DNA of 64,000 nt, taken from assembly GCA_036376245.1 (NCBI GenBank), contig DASVAS010000088.1:51489-115488 (forward strand), written 5' to 3'. Under the pieces are notes generated by a model. That model was not told where the DNA came from. It worked only from the letters and a program-made list of their open reading frames with translations, and made no database searches. The stretch comes from DATARR01 sp036376245. GTDB lineage: Bacteria; Acidobacteriota; Thermoanaerobaculia; Multivoradales; UBA5704. Of the stretch, positions 23,157 through 30,417 are shown in pieces; the first letter of the stretch is position 1, and every line of letters begins with the position of its first letter. Both the position numbers and the translations under genes were made by a program.

Positions 23157-24367
23157 CCGCGCGGAGACCAGTGAGTGTCCCGGGGGAAGTACAGCACCTC
23201 GCCCCGGGCGGCCCGCCTCAGGAAGCCGGGCGTCAGGTCCAGATAGACCGCTTCGGGCGCCCGCCGGTGAATGACCTCCTCCAGCCGGCGTGGCAGGTCG
23301 TTGCGCGGCCAGCGCAGGGGCTCGGCGTCGGGGGCGAACCGGCAGCGGTCCTTGTAGACGCGGTCCTTGCTGGGCACGAAGACCACCAGCAGGCGACTCC
23401 CCTGCCGCCGGCAGAGACGGTCGGCCTCGGCGAGGATCTCTCCGACCCTGTCGAGCGCCGCCTCTTCCCGCGGCGTGAGGCGGTGGGCCTTGTACTCGAA
23501 GTACATGCGCACGTCCCGGTTGGCGGCGTGGAACACGCCGGAGGGATAGGCCAGCGTCCCCGTCGCGTCCTCCTCCGAATGGCTCTGGACGAACCTGCGG
23601 AGGGCGTAGAGGGCGTTGCGGGTGAACGAGCGCAGGGCGAAGGAGTGGTTCCGCCGCGACAGCTCCGGCCAGACCGGCAGGGCTTCCTCGTACCGGTCCA
23701 CATCCTGCAGGTCGTTGCCTTCGAAAAACGCCCAGACGACCACCCGCGGATGGAGCGGCAGGCCGTAGAGGCGGAGCACCTCCAGCTCCTGTTGCGGCCC
23801 GTACCAGGACTGCCCGAGGTTCGCCACAGGCCGCCCCAGATCCGAAGACAGACGGGCGGTCATCAGATCGGGGGCGGTCACCCCCCAGCCCTCGATGAAG
23901 GAATCCCCCACCACCACGACGTCGGCCGCGCGGATCTCGGAGCGGTTGCGGAAGCCGTTGCGGTCGTACCGGTAGAGGACGCCGTCCCAGACGAACTCGT
24001 CATGAGGCCGGTGGAGGTGGAGCAGCGTGGGGTCCACGAGGTTGCCGGGATGGCTCCACGGCTGGGCCGCGGGCGTGCCGAAGAGGACTCGGAAGTCCAG
24101 GAGACGCAGGAAGACCAGGGACTCAAGGAGGAGGACGCAGGCGATCCCCGCGGCGGTCGTCACCGCGAAGCCTTTCGCCAGCTCGCTCCTGCGCCGCCGG
24201 GCCGCCGCCAGGAGGGTTCCCCAACCCAGGAGGTAGACGGCCAGGAAGCCCGCCAGCAGGTAGACGTTGGGCGAGCGACCCGGGTCCGTCCAGAGGCGGA
24301 CTCCCAGCGCGCAGATCCCTCCGGCGAGCGTCAGCCGGAGCGCGCTCCGGCCCATGGTCTCCCGCAT
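22925..24367 (-). CDS. Membrane-anchored SGNH/GDSL-like hydrolase
   Basis: A 480-residue protein from the ATG at 24367, which has GGAGG 6 bases upstream. A TTG at 24385 is in frame. Three N-terminal hydrophobic segments (LAGGICALGVRLW; NVYLLAGFLAVYLLGWGTLL; VTTAAGIACVLLLESLVFL) precede an SGNH fold with VVVGDSFIEGWGV (Ser block) and DTHWSPRGHAAAAEEI (Asp-His block), as in AlgX/acyltransferase-partner hydrolases. It probably (de)acylates a surface glycan. The final ~75 residues are low-complexity and are read from the antisense of the neighbouring gene. The real domain ends near 23150, so the extension may have arisen by stop loss. Confidence 0.8.
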   Translation of the reverse strand: MRETMGRSALRLTLAGGICALGVRLWTDPGRSPNVYLLAGFLAVYLLGWGTLLAAARRRRSELAKGFAVTTAAGIACVLLLESLVFLRLLDFRVLFGTPAAQPWSHPGNLVDPTLLHLHRPHDEFVWDGVLYRYDRNGFRNRSEIRAADVVVVGDSFIEGWGVTAPDLMTARLSSDLGRPVANLGQSWYGPQQELEVLRLYGLPLHPRVVVWAFFEGNDLQDVDRYEEALPVWPELSRRNHSFALRSFTRNALYALRRFVQSHSEEDATGTLAYPSGVFHAANRDVRMYFEYKAHRLTPREEAALDRVGEILAEADRLCRRQGSRLLVVFVPSKDRVYKDRCRFAPDAEPLRWPRNDLPRRLEEVIHRRAPEAVYLDLTPGFLRRAARGEVLYFPRDTHWSPRGHAAAAEEIRSRAAAMRSAPWDDASSSRRSEARAAIRRAIPAGPGGPASNRSRFAAAATSSSCRTPKALSDSGGSPR

Positions 24368-24403
24368 CCCGGCCTCCAGCAGCAAAACGCGGGCCAGAAA
24401 ATG

Positions 24404-25396
24404 TCAGGAAAGGGCCGCGGCCTCGAACAAACGCCATTCCTCCTCGTCCATGGGGATGCCCTGGACGCGCCGCTCGGCCGCCGCTTCCTCCTCGGGATCG
24501 CCGGGGGCCATGACGCGGGTATCCGGCGCGCCTGGCTCGCTCCGCGTCCGGGCCAGCAGGCGGGAGAGGTCCGCCTGGAAGTCCGCCGGCTCGCGGAAGG
24601 CCGCCACGTCGAGGGCGATGAAGAAATGGGCCACCCGGCGGGGCTCGTCGTAGGGCGGCTCGTAGAGGTGGGAGAGCTCGTGGTCCAGGGGCATCCCGGC
24701 CAGGACGGCGCAGAGGATCTCCACCATCATCCCCAGGCACTGCCCCTTGTGGCCCCCCAGGGGCTTTAGAGCGGCGACGGCGTCCGCGTCCTCTACGGCC
24801 CAGCCGGGCTCCAGGGGGATGCCGTGCGCCCGGTGGTGCTTGACCTTGGAGTAGGAGACCTGGCTGGTGGCGAAGTCGGCGCAGAAGAGGTCTTCCCCGA
24901 GCCCGCGAGCCGCCAGCGAGATGGGGTTCGTGCCGAAGACGGGCCGCAAGCCGCCATGGGGGGCCACCAGGGCGTCGCTGTTGGTGAAGGAGAGCCCGAG
25001 GACGCCGCGGCGGGCCATCTCCAGGGTATACACCGAAGCCGCGCCGAAGTGGTTGGAGCTGCGCACGGCCACGGCCCCGACGCCGAAGTCGCGGGCCAGC
25101 CGCGCCGCCTCGTCCGCCGCCACCCTGCCGGCCACCAGCCCCAGGGCGTGGCCGGCGTCGAGCACCCGGACCGCCCCGCGGCCGGACCAGCGGAATTCCG
25201 GCCGGGCCAGGCTGCGTCCGCCGTCCAGCTCGGCGATGTAGGTGGGGAACAGCCGGACGCCGTGCGTGTCGATCCCCCGCAGGGACGTTTCCACCAGGCC
25301 GTCCACCACGCAGGCCACGTGCTCCTCCGGCAAACCCCTCCGGCGGAGGGCGTCCTCCATGAGGCGGGCCAGGGCCCCGGCGGGGACGCGCCTCAA
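24404..25396 (-). CDS. Ldh-family (malate/L-lactate/ureidoglycolate-type) NAD(P)-dependent dehydrogenase
   Basis: A 330-residue protein. The start is taken at TTG 25396, which overlaps the aminotransferase stop (TTGA) and gives the family's usual N-terminus (RRVPAGALARLMEDALRRRG). Signatures: GIDTHGV, VRSSNHFGAASVY, FGTNPISLAA and KPLGGHKGQ, all typical of the type-2 malate/lactate dehydrogenase fold, which differs from classic Rossmann LDH. It oxidises or reduces a 2-hydroxy acid/2-oxo acid pair. It is the last gene of a VOC-aminotransferase-dehydrogenase operon. The substrate cannot be told from sequence. Confidence 0.9.
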   Translation of the reverse strand: MRRVPAGALARLMEDALRRRGLPEEHVACVVDGLVETSLRGIDTHGVRLFPTYIAELDGGRSLARPEFRWSGRGAVRVLDAGHALGLVAGRVAADEAARLARDFGVGAVAVRSSNHFGAASVYTLEMARRGVLGLSFTNSDALVAPHGGLRPVFGTNPISLAARGLGEDLFCADFATSQVSYSKVKHHRAHGIPLEPGWAVEDADAVAALKPLGGHKGQCLGMMVEILCAVLAGMPLDHELSHLYEPPYDEPRRVAHFFIALDVAAFREPADFQADLSRLLARTRSEPGAPDTRVMAPGDPEEEAAAERRVQGIPMDEEEWRLFEAAALS

Positions 25397-26706
25397 GAGC
25401 CGTGCCCCGACGCCGTCAGCTCGGGACGGGCGGCGGCGGCCCGGTCGCGGACGAAGCGGGCGAACCGGCGCACTCCTTCCTCGATCTGCTCCCCGGTCAC
25501 GTAGCTGAACGACAGCCGCACCTGCCGCTCCCGCCCGGGCGTCAGGGAGAAGAACGGCATGGGGCAGACGATGACGCCGTGGTCGCGGGCGCACTCCGTC
25601 AGCCGGTCTTCCGTGAAGTCGAAGGGCAGCGTCACGGTGAGGAAGAACCCGCCCTCCGGCCGGTTCCAGCGCACCCCCTCCACCCCGCCCAGCCCCGCTT
25701 CCAGGCAGGCGAGCATGCGGTCGCGGTTGGCCCGGTAGAACGGCAGCTTCTCCGCCATCAGCGGGCGCAGCGATCCGCCCGTCTCCAGCAGGATGCCGCC
25801 GGCGATGGCCTGGATCACGGTGGAGGTGTTCACCGTCGTCAGGCTCTTGATCTTGGAGAGCTCGGCGGCAAGGAGCCGGCGCTCCCCCGAGGGCAGGACC
25901 ACCGTCTGGTCCGCCACCAGATAGCCCAGGCGCAGACCGGGGAAGAGCGTCTTGGAGAAGCTTCCCATGTAGATCACCACGCCGTGCTCGTCCAGGGCCT
26001 TGAGGGTGGGCAGGGGCGGGCCGTCGTAGGAGAACATGCCGTAGGGGTTGTCTTCCCAGACGAGCATCCCGTGCTCGCGGGCCAGGGCGAGGAGGGCGCG
26101 CCGGGTCTCCACCGGCATCCGGGTGCCGAGGGGATTGTTGAAGTCGGGGATGTCGTAGAGCGCCCGCGGCCGCAGGCCCCGCCGCCTCGCCTCCGCGATC
26201 CCCGCCAGGACCGCCTCCGGCTCGAGGCCGCGCTCGCCGGTCGGCACCGGGATCAGGGGCAGCCCCATCATGCGGGCCAGCCCCGGAATGCCGATGTACG
26301 TCGGATCGCTGACCAGCAGCGCGTCGGTCGCCGGATCGATCAGGCCCAGGAGGAGGATGGCCATCCCCTCCTGGCAGCCGGCGGTGACGATGATCGATTC
26401 CGGACGGGCCTGTATCCCCTCGTCGGCGGCCAGTTGCCGCGCCACGAGGTCGTTGATGATGCCGTTGGTCTTGTTGTACTGGCCGAGATCGTTCCAGACC
26501 GCCCCGGGAGGCCGCCCGGACCGCCGCGCCAGCTCCTCCACCCAGACCGCGGCCTGCCGCAGGCTCCCCTCGACGTCGAAGAACCGCTCCGAGGGGCGCC
26601 CTGGAGCGAACGAGATGGCCTCCGGGTACCGGAGGACCACCTCGTTGAGGAAGTTCATCACGTCGAGCAGCGGATCGCCGAAGCAATCCTTGAGCGCGAT
26701 CTCCAT
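25393..26706 (-). CDS. PLP-dependent class I/II aminotransferase
   Basis: A 437-residue protein of the MocR-lineage/2-aminoadipate-type fold. Recognisable features: YDIPDFNNPLGTRMPVETRR (cofactor Asn/Asp region), GSFSKTLFPGLRLGYLV (the Lys that binds PLP) and RLSFSYVT near the end. It has no GntR DNA-binding domain, so it is an enzyme and not a MocR regulator. The ATG at 26706 lies 4 bp after the VOC gene, and the stop overlaps the Ldh start. With the HPPD-like and dehydrogenase neighbours it may interconvert an aromatic amino acid and its oxo acid. That is inference. Confidence 0.9.
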   Translation of the reverse strand: MEIALKDCFGDPLLDVMNFLNEVVLRYPEAISFAPGRPSERFFDVEGSLRQAAVWVEELARRSGRPPGAVWNDLGQYNKTNGIINDLVARQLAADEGIQARPESIIVTAGCQEGMAILLLGLIDPATDALLVSDPTYIGIPGLARMMGLPLIPVPTGERGLEPEAVLAGIAEARRRGLRPRALYDIPDFNNPLGTRMPVETRRALLALAREHGMLVWEDNPYGMFSYDGPPLPTLKALDEHGVVIYMGSFSKTLFPGLRLGYLVADQTVVLPSGERRLLAAELSKIKSLTTVNTSTVIQAIAGGILLETGGSLRPLMAEKLPFYRANRDRMLACLEAGLGGVEGVRWNRPEGGFFLTVTLPFDFTEDRLTECARDHGVIVCPMPFFSLTPGRERQVRLSFSYVTGEQIEEGVRRFARFVRDRAAAARPELTASGHGS

Positions 26707-26710
26707 CGGA

Positions 26711-27229
26711 TCAGTAGGAATCCTTCTGCTCGAGCTGCTCGAAGAGCTGCTGCACGCTCTGGTCGGAGAAGTCGCCGCCCATGCGCTCGATGAACTCGAA
26801 CATCATGCCGGAGCCCGGGTCGCGCTTGGAGAAGATCTGCCGCAGGCCGGGGCTCTGGATGACCGTGGTGTCGAACTCCATCCCGGCGGCCTTGAGCTCC
26901 TCGGCCATCTCCGGGAGGTTCTGGACCCCGATGGCGACGTGCTGGACGCCGGGGCCGAAATTCTCGACGAAACGGGAGACCTGCGAGTCGGGCGAGGTCC
27001 CCTGCAGGAGGACCACCGTCACCGGGCCCGCCTTGAGCACCGCCGAGACCATGGCCGTGTGCTTGCCCTCGGTGCGGCGCCGCTCCTTGAGCTCGAAGCC
27101 CAGGACGTCGGTATAGAGCTTGATCGACTCTTCCAGGTCACGCACGGCGATCGCCACGTGGTCGACCGAGGTGGCGTACTTGCCGAGAGCCACCATGGTT
27201 TGGGTTTCAGGCTTGGTTTCACCGATCAT
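26711..27229 (-). CDS. VOC-superfamily protein resembling half of 4-hydroxyphenylpyruvate dioxygenase
   Basis: A 172-residue single VOC domain. Two βαβββ modules carry the metal-ligand positions: SVDHVAIAV (His), GVQHVAIGV (His) and MMFEFIER (Glu). The phrasing between them (VVLLQGTSPDSQVSRFVENF, then GPG) and the end (FSDQSVQQLFEQLEQKDS) is close to HPPD/hydroxymandelate synthase. Those enzymes are about twice as long, so this is a half-size relative that might act as a dimer. Methylmalonyl-CoA epimerase or glyoxalase relatives are alternatives. It is the first gene of the three-gene operon. Confidence 0.8.
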   Translation of the reverse strand: MIGETKPETQTMVALGKYATSVDHVAIAVRDLEESIKLYTDVLGFELKERRRTEGKHTAMVSAVLKAGPVTVVLLQGTSPDSQVSRFVENFGPGVQHVAIGVQNLPEMAEELKAAGMEFDTTVIQSPGLRQIFSKRDPGSGMMFEFIERMGGDFSDQSVQQLFEQLEQKDSY

Positions 27230-27369
27230 CGAGACTCCTCTCTGGCGTTGCGGATTGAGAAGGCGACGCGCCCGCCGGGCCTCCCGTCACGGCGCCACCC
27301 TTTTACAGGTGCCTTCATACCGTCAGGTCGTGACGTTCAAGGTCCGTGCGTAACGCTTAGACTGGATGC

Positions 27370-28140
27370 ATGGAGCCCCGGGAACCTGTCCTGCGGACCG
27401 TGCTGCTCGGGGCCAGCAACCTGAAAATCGGCCTGCCCTTCCTGCTGGACCGGCTGCGGCAGCGGGCGGGCGGGCCGGTGGAGGCGCTCGCCGCCTGCGG
27501 GCATGGCCGCTCGTACGGCGCCTGGAGCCGGTTCCTCTTCGTCCGCCGGCTGCCCGGCATCGCCGCCTGCGGCCTCTGGCGGGAGCTGGCGGCGCGGCCG
27601 GCCTGCCCCACTTTAGCCCTCCTCACCGACGTCGGCAACGACCTGGTCTACGGCCATGCCGTGGAGGAGATCGCCGGCTGGGTGGAATCCTGCCTCGACC
27701 GGCTGGCCCGCCATGAGGCCGTGGCGGTGCTGACGCTCCCGCCTCTGGCGCGGCTGGAGAGATTGACCGCCTGGCAGGTGCGGCTGGCGGTCTCGGTCCT
27801 CTACCCCGGCCGGGACGCGCCCTGGCCGGGCCTGCTGGACCGGGCGCGGGACCTGGACGGCCGGCTGCGGCGGATCGCGGCGGAACGGGGGGCGCGGCTG
27901 GTCGAGCCGGCGGCGGGCTGGTACGGGATCGACCCCATCCACCTCCGCCGGGGCCGCCGGCGGGAGGCCTGGGAGCGCGTTCTCTCTCTCTGGCCGCTGG
28001 CGCCGGAATCCCCAAGCCCTCCGGGGCGCCTCCGTCCGCCCTTCCTCGGAGCCCAGGAAACCCGCCTCCTGGGGTGGACGCTCCGGCATCCCCAGCCGGC
28101 GGCGCGGAGCGCTGACGGGGCGAGCCTCTCCCTCTACTGA
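27370..28140 (+). CDS. SGNH/GDSL-hydrolase-like protein
   Basis: A 256-residue protein with SGNH blocks: LLGASNLKIGLPF (Ser replacing the usual GDS as GAS), TDVGNDLVYG (GND) and YGIDPIHLRRG (DxxH). It has no signal peptide, which suggests a cytoplasmic esterase/thioesterase-like role or an inactive relative. It is divergent from the VOC operon over 140 bp. A Pro/Arg-rich tail follows the domain. Confidence 0.7.
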   Translation: MEPREPVLRTVLLGASNLKIGLPFLLDRLRQRAGGPVEALAACGHGRSYGAWSRFLFVRRLPGIAACGLWRELAARPACPTLALLTDVGNDLVYGHAVEEIAGWVESCLDRLARHEAVAVLTLPPLARLERLTAWQVRLAVSVLYPGRDAPWPGLLDRARDLDGRLRRIAAERGARLVEPAAGWYGIDPIHLRRGRRREAWERVLSLWPLAPESPSPPGRLRPPFLGAQETRLLGWTLRHPQPAARSADGASLSLY

Positions 28141-28257
28141 TCCTCCAGAACCTCCTTCAAAGCGGAAGGACGGGTGCTCATTCAGCCTTAGAAGTTCTAG
28201 GGCTTTTCAGATTGGAGCCTCGTTTTACGTCTTTTTATGGGCATGGGAGGAAAAACC
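28141..28257 (+). promoter_or_regulatory. Intergenic leader before the Rpn-like gene
   Basis: A 117-bp AT-richer gap with TTTTTATGGG just before the GGAGG ribosome site at 28246-28250. It probably carries a promoter, but no boxes can be fixed. Confidence 0.25.
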
Positions 28258-28959
28258 ATGACCAACGACGAACGATGCAGAACCGGGTACCGCAGTCTCT
28301 TCTCTCACCCCCGCATGGTCCGGGACCTGCTCCGCGGGTTCCTGCGGGAAGAATGGGCCGGGTGGCTGGACCTCGCCACCCTGGAGCGCCGAACCGGCGC
28401 GGAGCGCCTGCTGGAGCGGGTGGAGGGGGCCTCCGTCTGGCGCGTGCGATGGCAGGGGGGCTCGTCGTGGCTCTATCTGCTGCTCGCCTTCCGGGAGGAG
28501 GAGGACCCCGGCATAGCGCTGCGGATGGAGCTGTGCCGGGGGCTGCTCTACGAGGGCCTGCTCCGCCGCTGCCCGCAGCGGCGCCCCTGGCTGCCGGTGG
28601 CGGTGCCGGTGGTGCTCTACCGGGGCGAAGAGCGCTGGACGGCGTCCCTCGACGCGCTCGACCTCTTCCTGCCGCTGCTCCCCTCGCTCCAGCGCCACGC
28701 GCCCAGGACGCGCTGCCTGATCCTGGACGCCGCGCACGAACCGGTTCCCGAAGCCGCCGGGGAGGACAACCTCGTATCGCTCCTCTGCGCCCTGGAGCGG
28801 AGCCGCACCGTGGACGACGCCATCCCGGCGATGAAGCGGGTGGCCGCCCTCACCGAGGGGGACGACGAGATGCGGCGGGCCTGGACCGCCTTCCTGGGCG
28901 AGTGGCTGGCCGACCGCCAGCCCCTCCCGGCCGCGGCGGCCGGAGGTGTGCTAGCGTGA
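28258..28959 (+). CDS. Rpn/transposase_31-family PDDEXK nuclease-like protein
   Basis: A 233-residue protein from the ATG at 28258 (GGAGG 7 bases upstream; the earlier in-frame ATG at 28237 is less well led). The opening 'YRSLFSHPRMVRDLLRGFL' and 'VPVVLYRGEERW' are hallmarks of the Rpn/YhgA-like family. Rpn proteins are DNA endonucleases that raise RecA-independent recombination. Family members are often called transposases, but they are not linked to terminal repeats, and none are seen here. Followed after 22 bp by a second PDDEXK-type gene. Confidence 0.85.
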   Translation: MTNDERCRTGYRSLFSHPRMVRDLLRGFLREEWAGWLDLATLERRTGAERLLERVEGASVWRVRWQGGSSWLYLLLAFREEEDPGIALRMELCRGLLYEGLLRRCPQRRPWLPVAVPVVLYRGEERWTASLDALDLFLPLLPSLQRHAPRTRCLILDAAHEPVPEAAGEDNLVSLLCALERSRTVDDAIPAMKRVAALTEGDDEMRRAWTAFLGEWLADRQPLPAAAAGGVLA

Positions 28960-28981
28960 AGGGGCGACAGAGGATTTTCCC

Positions 28982-29662
28982 ATGGAAGAGACCGCGGCAC
29001 GGCTGGACGACACGGTGGACATCCCGGACACGGCCTGGACCCTGGAGGGATTCCGCGCCTGGGCCCTCTCCAGGGACTTCCCCGAGCGCGGGCGGATCGA
29101 TTACCTCGCCGGCTCCATCGAGGTGGATATGAGCCCCGAGGAGCTGCGAACCCATGTCCTGGTCAAGACCGAGATCGGCGTCGTTCTCCACAGACTGGTA
29201 GCCCATCGTGAGAGGGGGAGCGTTTACATAGGCGGCGCCAGGGTCTCCAGTCCGGCCGCTCGGCTCTCCGTGGAGCCGGATGTCGTCGTGGTGCTCTGGG
29301 ATTCTCTGGACGCCGAGCGTATCCGGGAGGTGCCGTCGCCACGGACAGGTGAATACATGGAGCTCGAAGGGGTGCCGGACCTGGTGGTGGAAGTCGTCAG
29401 CGACAGTTCCGTCGGCAAGGATCTCCGCCGTCTGCCTACTCTCTATGCCGTCGCGGGTGTTCCCGAGCTCTGGTTGGTCGACGCCCGGAGCCGTAAGGGA
29501 ATCCGCTTCGACATCCGGACCTTGGGAGCGGAAGGGTACCGCAAGGTGGAGCCGGACGAGGAAGGGTGGACGTTTTCGCCCCAGCTTGGAGTCCGGTTCC
29601 GGCTGCGGGAGCTCGAGCCCCGGCCTGGACGGCGGAGCTACCGCCTGGACCACCAGGAGTGA
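28982..29662 (+). CDS. Uma2-family (DUF820) PDDEXK endonuclease-like protein
   Basis: A 226-residue protein. The Uma2 core is clear: LSVEPDVVVVLWDSL, then PDLVVEVVSDSSVGKDLRR, then YAVAGVPELWLVDARS, matching 'PD-(D/E)xK' positions and the 'YxxxGVxEyWlvD' end. The N-terminal segment (YLAGSIEVDMSP) is also typical. The cellular role of the Uma2 family is not settled. The gene is coupled to the following dehydratase by a GTGA overlap, an unlikely functional pair, so co-transcription may be incidental. Confidence 0.9.
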   Translation: MEETAARLDDTVDIPDTAWTLEGFRAWALSRDFPERGRIDYLAGSIEVDMSPEELRTHVLVKTEIGVVLHRLVAHRERGSVYIGGARVSSPAARLSVEPDVVVVLWDSLDAERIREVPSPRTGEYMELEGVPDLVVEVVSDSSVGKDLRRLPTLYAVAGVPELWLVDARSRKGIRFDIRTLGAEGYRKVEPDEEGWTFSPQLGVRFRLRELEPRPGRRSYRLDHQE

Positions 29663-30417
29663 GGCTCTCCGAGATCCCGGAGGCGGAGGAGGGGGTCCGC
29701 CGCTTCGCGGTCGAGATCCCCGCCGCGAGCCCCCTCTTCGCCGGCCACTTCCCGGGTCATCCCATCCTTCCGGGGGTGGCTCAGCTCGCCCTGGTCGAGC
29801 GCGTCCTGGGCCCTCTCTCGGGGGTGCGCAACGTGAAGCTGCGGCGGCCGGTCTCCCCGGGGGACCGGCTGGAGCTGCGGATCTCCGGCCCCAGGGAGGA
29901 CGGCACGGCACGGTTCGAGCTGAGCCGGGACGGCGAAATGGCCGGCGGCGGGATCGTCCTGCCGTCCCGGGAGATGGCGGATGCCGAGCTCACCCCCGCC
30001 AGGGATGGGGAGATCCTAACGGCGGATCTCCTGCCCCACTCTCCTCCCGCCCGGCTCGTCCGCGGCGTGATCGAGGCTTCCGAGGACGGGATCGTCTGCG
30101 CCGCCGAGATCCCGCCGGACCATCCCCTCGTCGTGGACGGCCGCTGTCCCGCCTTCCTGGGGATCGAGGCCGCGGCCCAGGCGGCGGCGGTCCTGGAGGC
30201 GCTGGGCCGGAAGGACGGGGCATCGGGACCCCGGATCGGCTATCTGGTGGGCATCCGGGAGGCCCGCTTCGCGTTCCCCGCCTTGCCCGCCGGCCGGCCG
30301 TTCGAAGTCACGGCCCGCCTCCAGGGAGGGGCCTTTCCGCTGTCGCTCTACGAGGTGACCGCCGCCGGGGCCGTGACGGGGACCATCAGCACCTACATCC
30401 TCACTCGTGACGGATGA
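29659..30417 (+). CDS. Double-hotdog 3-hydroxyacyl-ACP dehydratase (ApeI-like plus ApeP-like fusion)
   Basis: A 252-residue protein from the GTG at 29659, which overlaps the Uma2 stop (GTGA). The first domain has PLFAGHFPGHPILPGVAQLA, the FabZ/ApeI active-site block with His. The second starts at PARLVRGVIEASEDGIVCAA, then EIPPDHPLVVDGRCPAFLGI, then EAAAQAAAV, resembling ApeP-type hotdog dehydratases. In aryl polyene clusters these two dehydratases are separate proteins, so this is a fusion. It is 14 kb from the ACP and ketosynthase genes, separated by the duplicated permease units. The last 17 bp overlap the convergent permease gene. Confidence 0.8.
   Translation: MRLSEIPEAEEGVRRFAVEIPAASPLFAGHFPGHPILPGVAQLALVERVLGPLSGVRNVKLRRPVSPGDRLELRISGPREDGTARFELSRDGEMAGGGIVLPSREMADAELTPARDGEILTADLLPHSPPARLVRGVIEASEDGIVCAAEIPPDHPLVVDGRCPAFLGIEAAAQAAAVLEALGRKDGASGPRIGYLVGIREARFAFPALPAGRPFEVTARLQGGAFPLSLYEVTAAGAVTGTISTYILTRDG

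Noticed and set aside
28258..28959. Transposable element suggested by the Rpn/transposase_31 similarity
   Set aside because: No inverted terminal repeats or target duplication are seen. Family members are recombination-promoting nucleases, not proven mobile.
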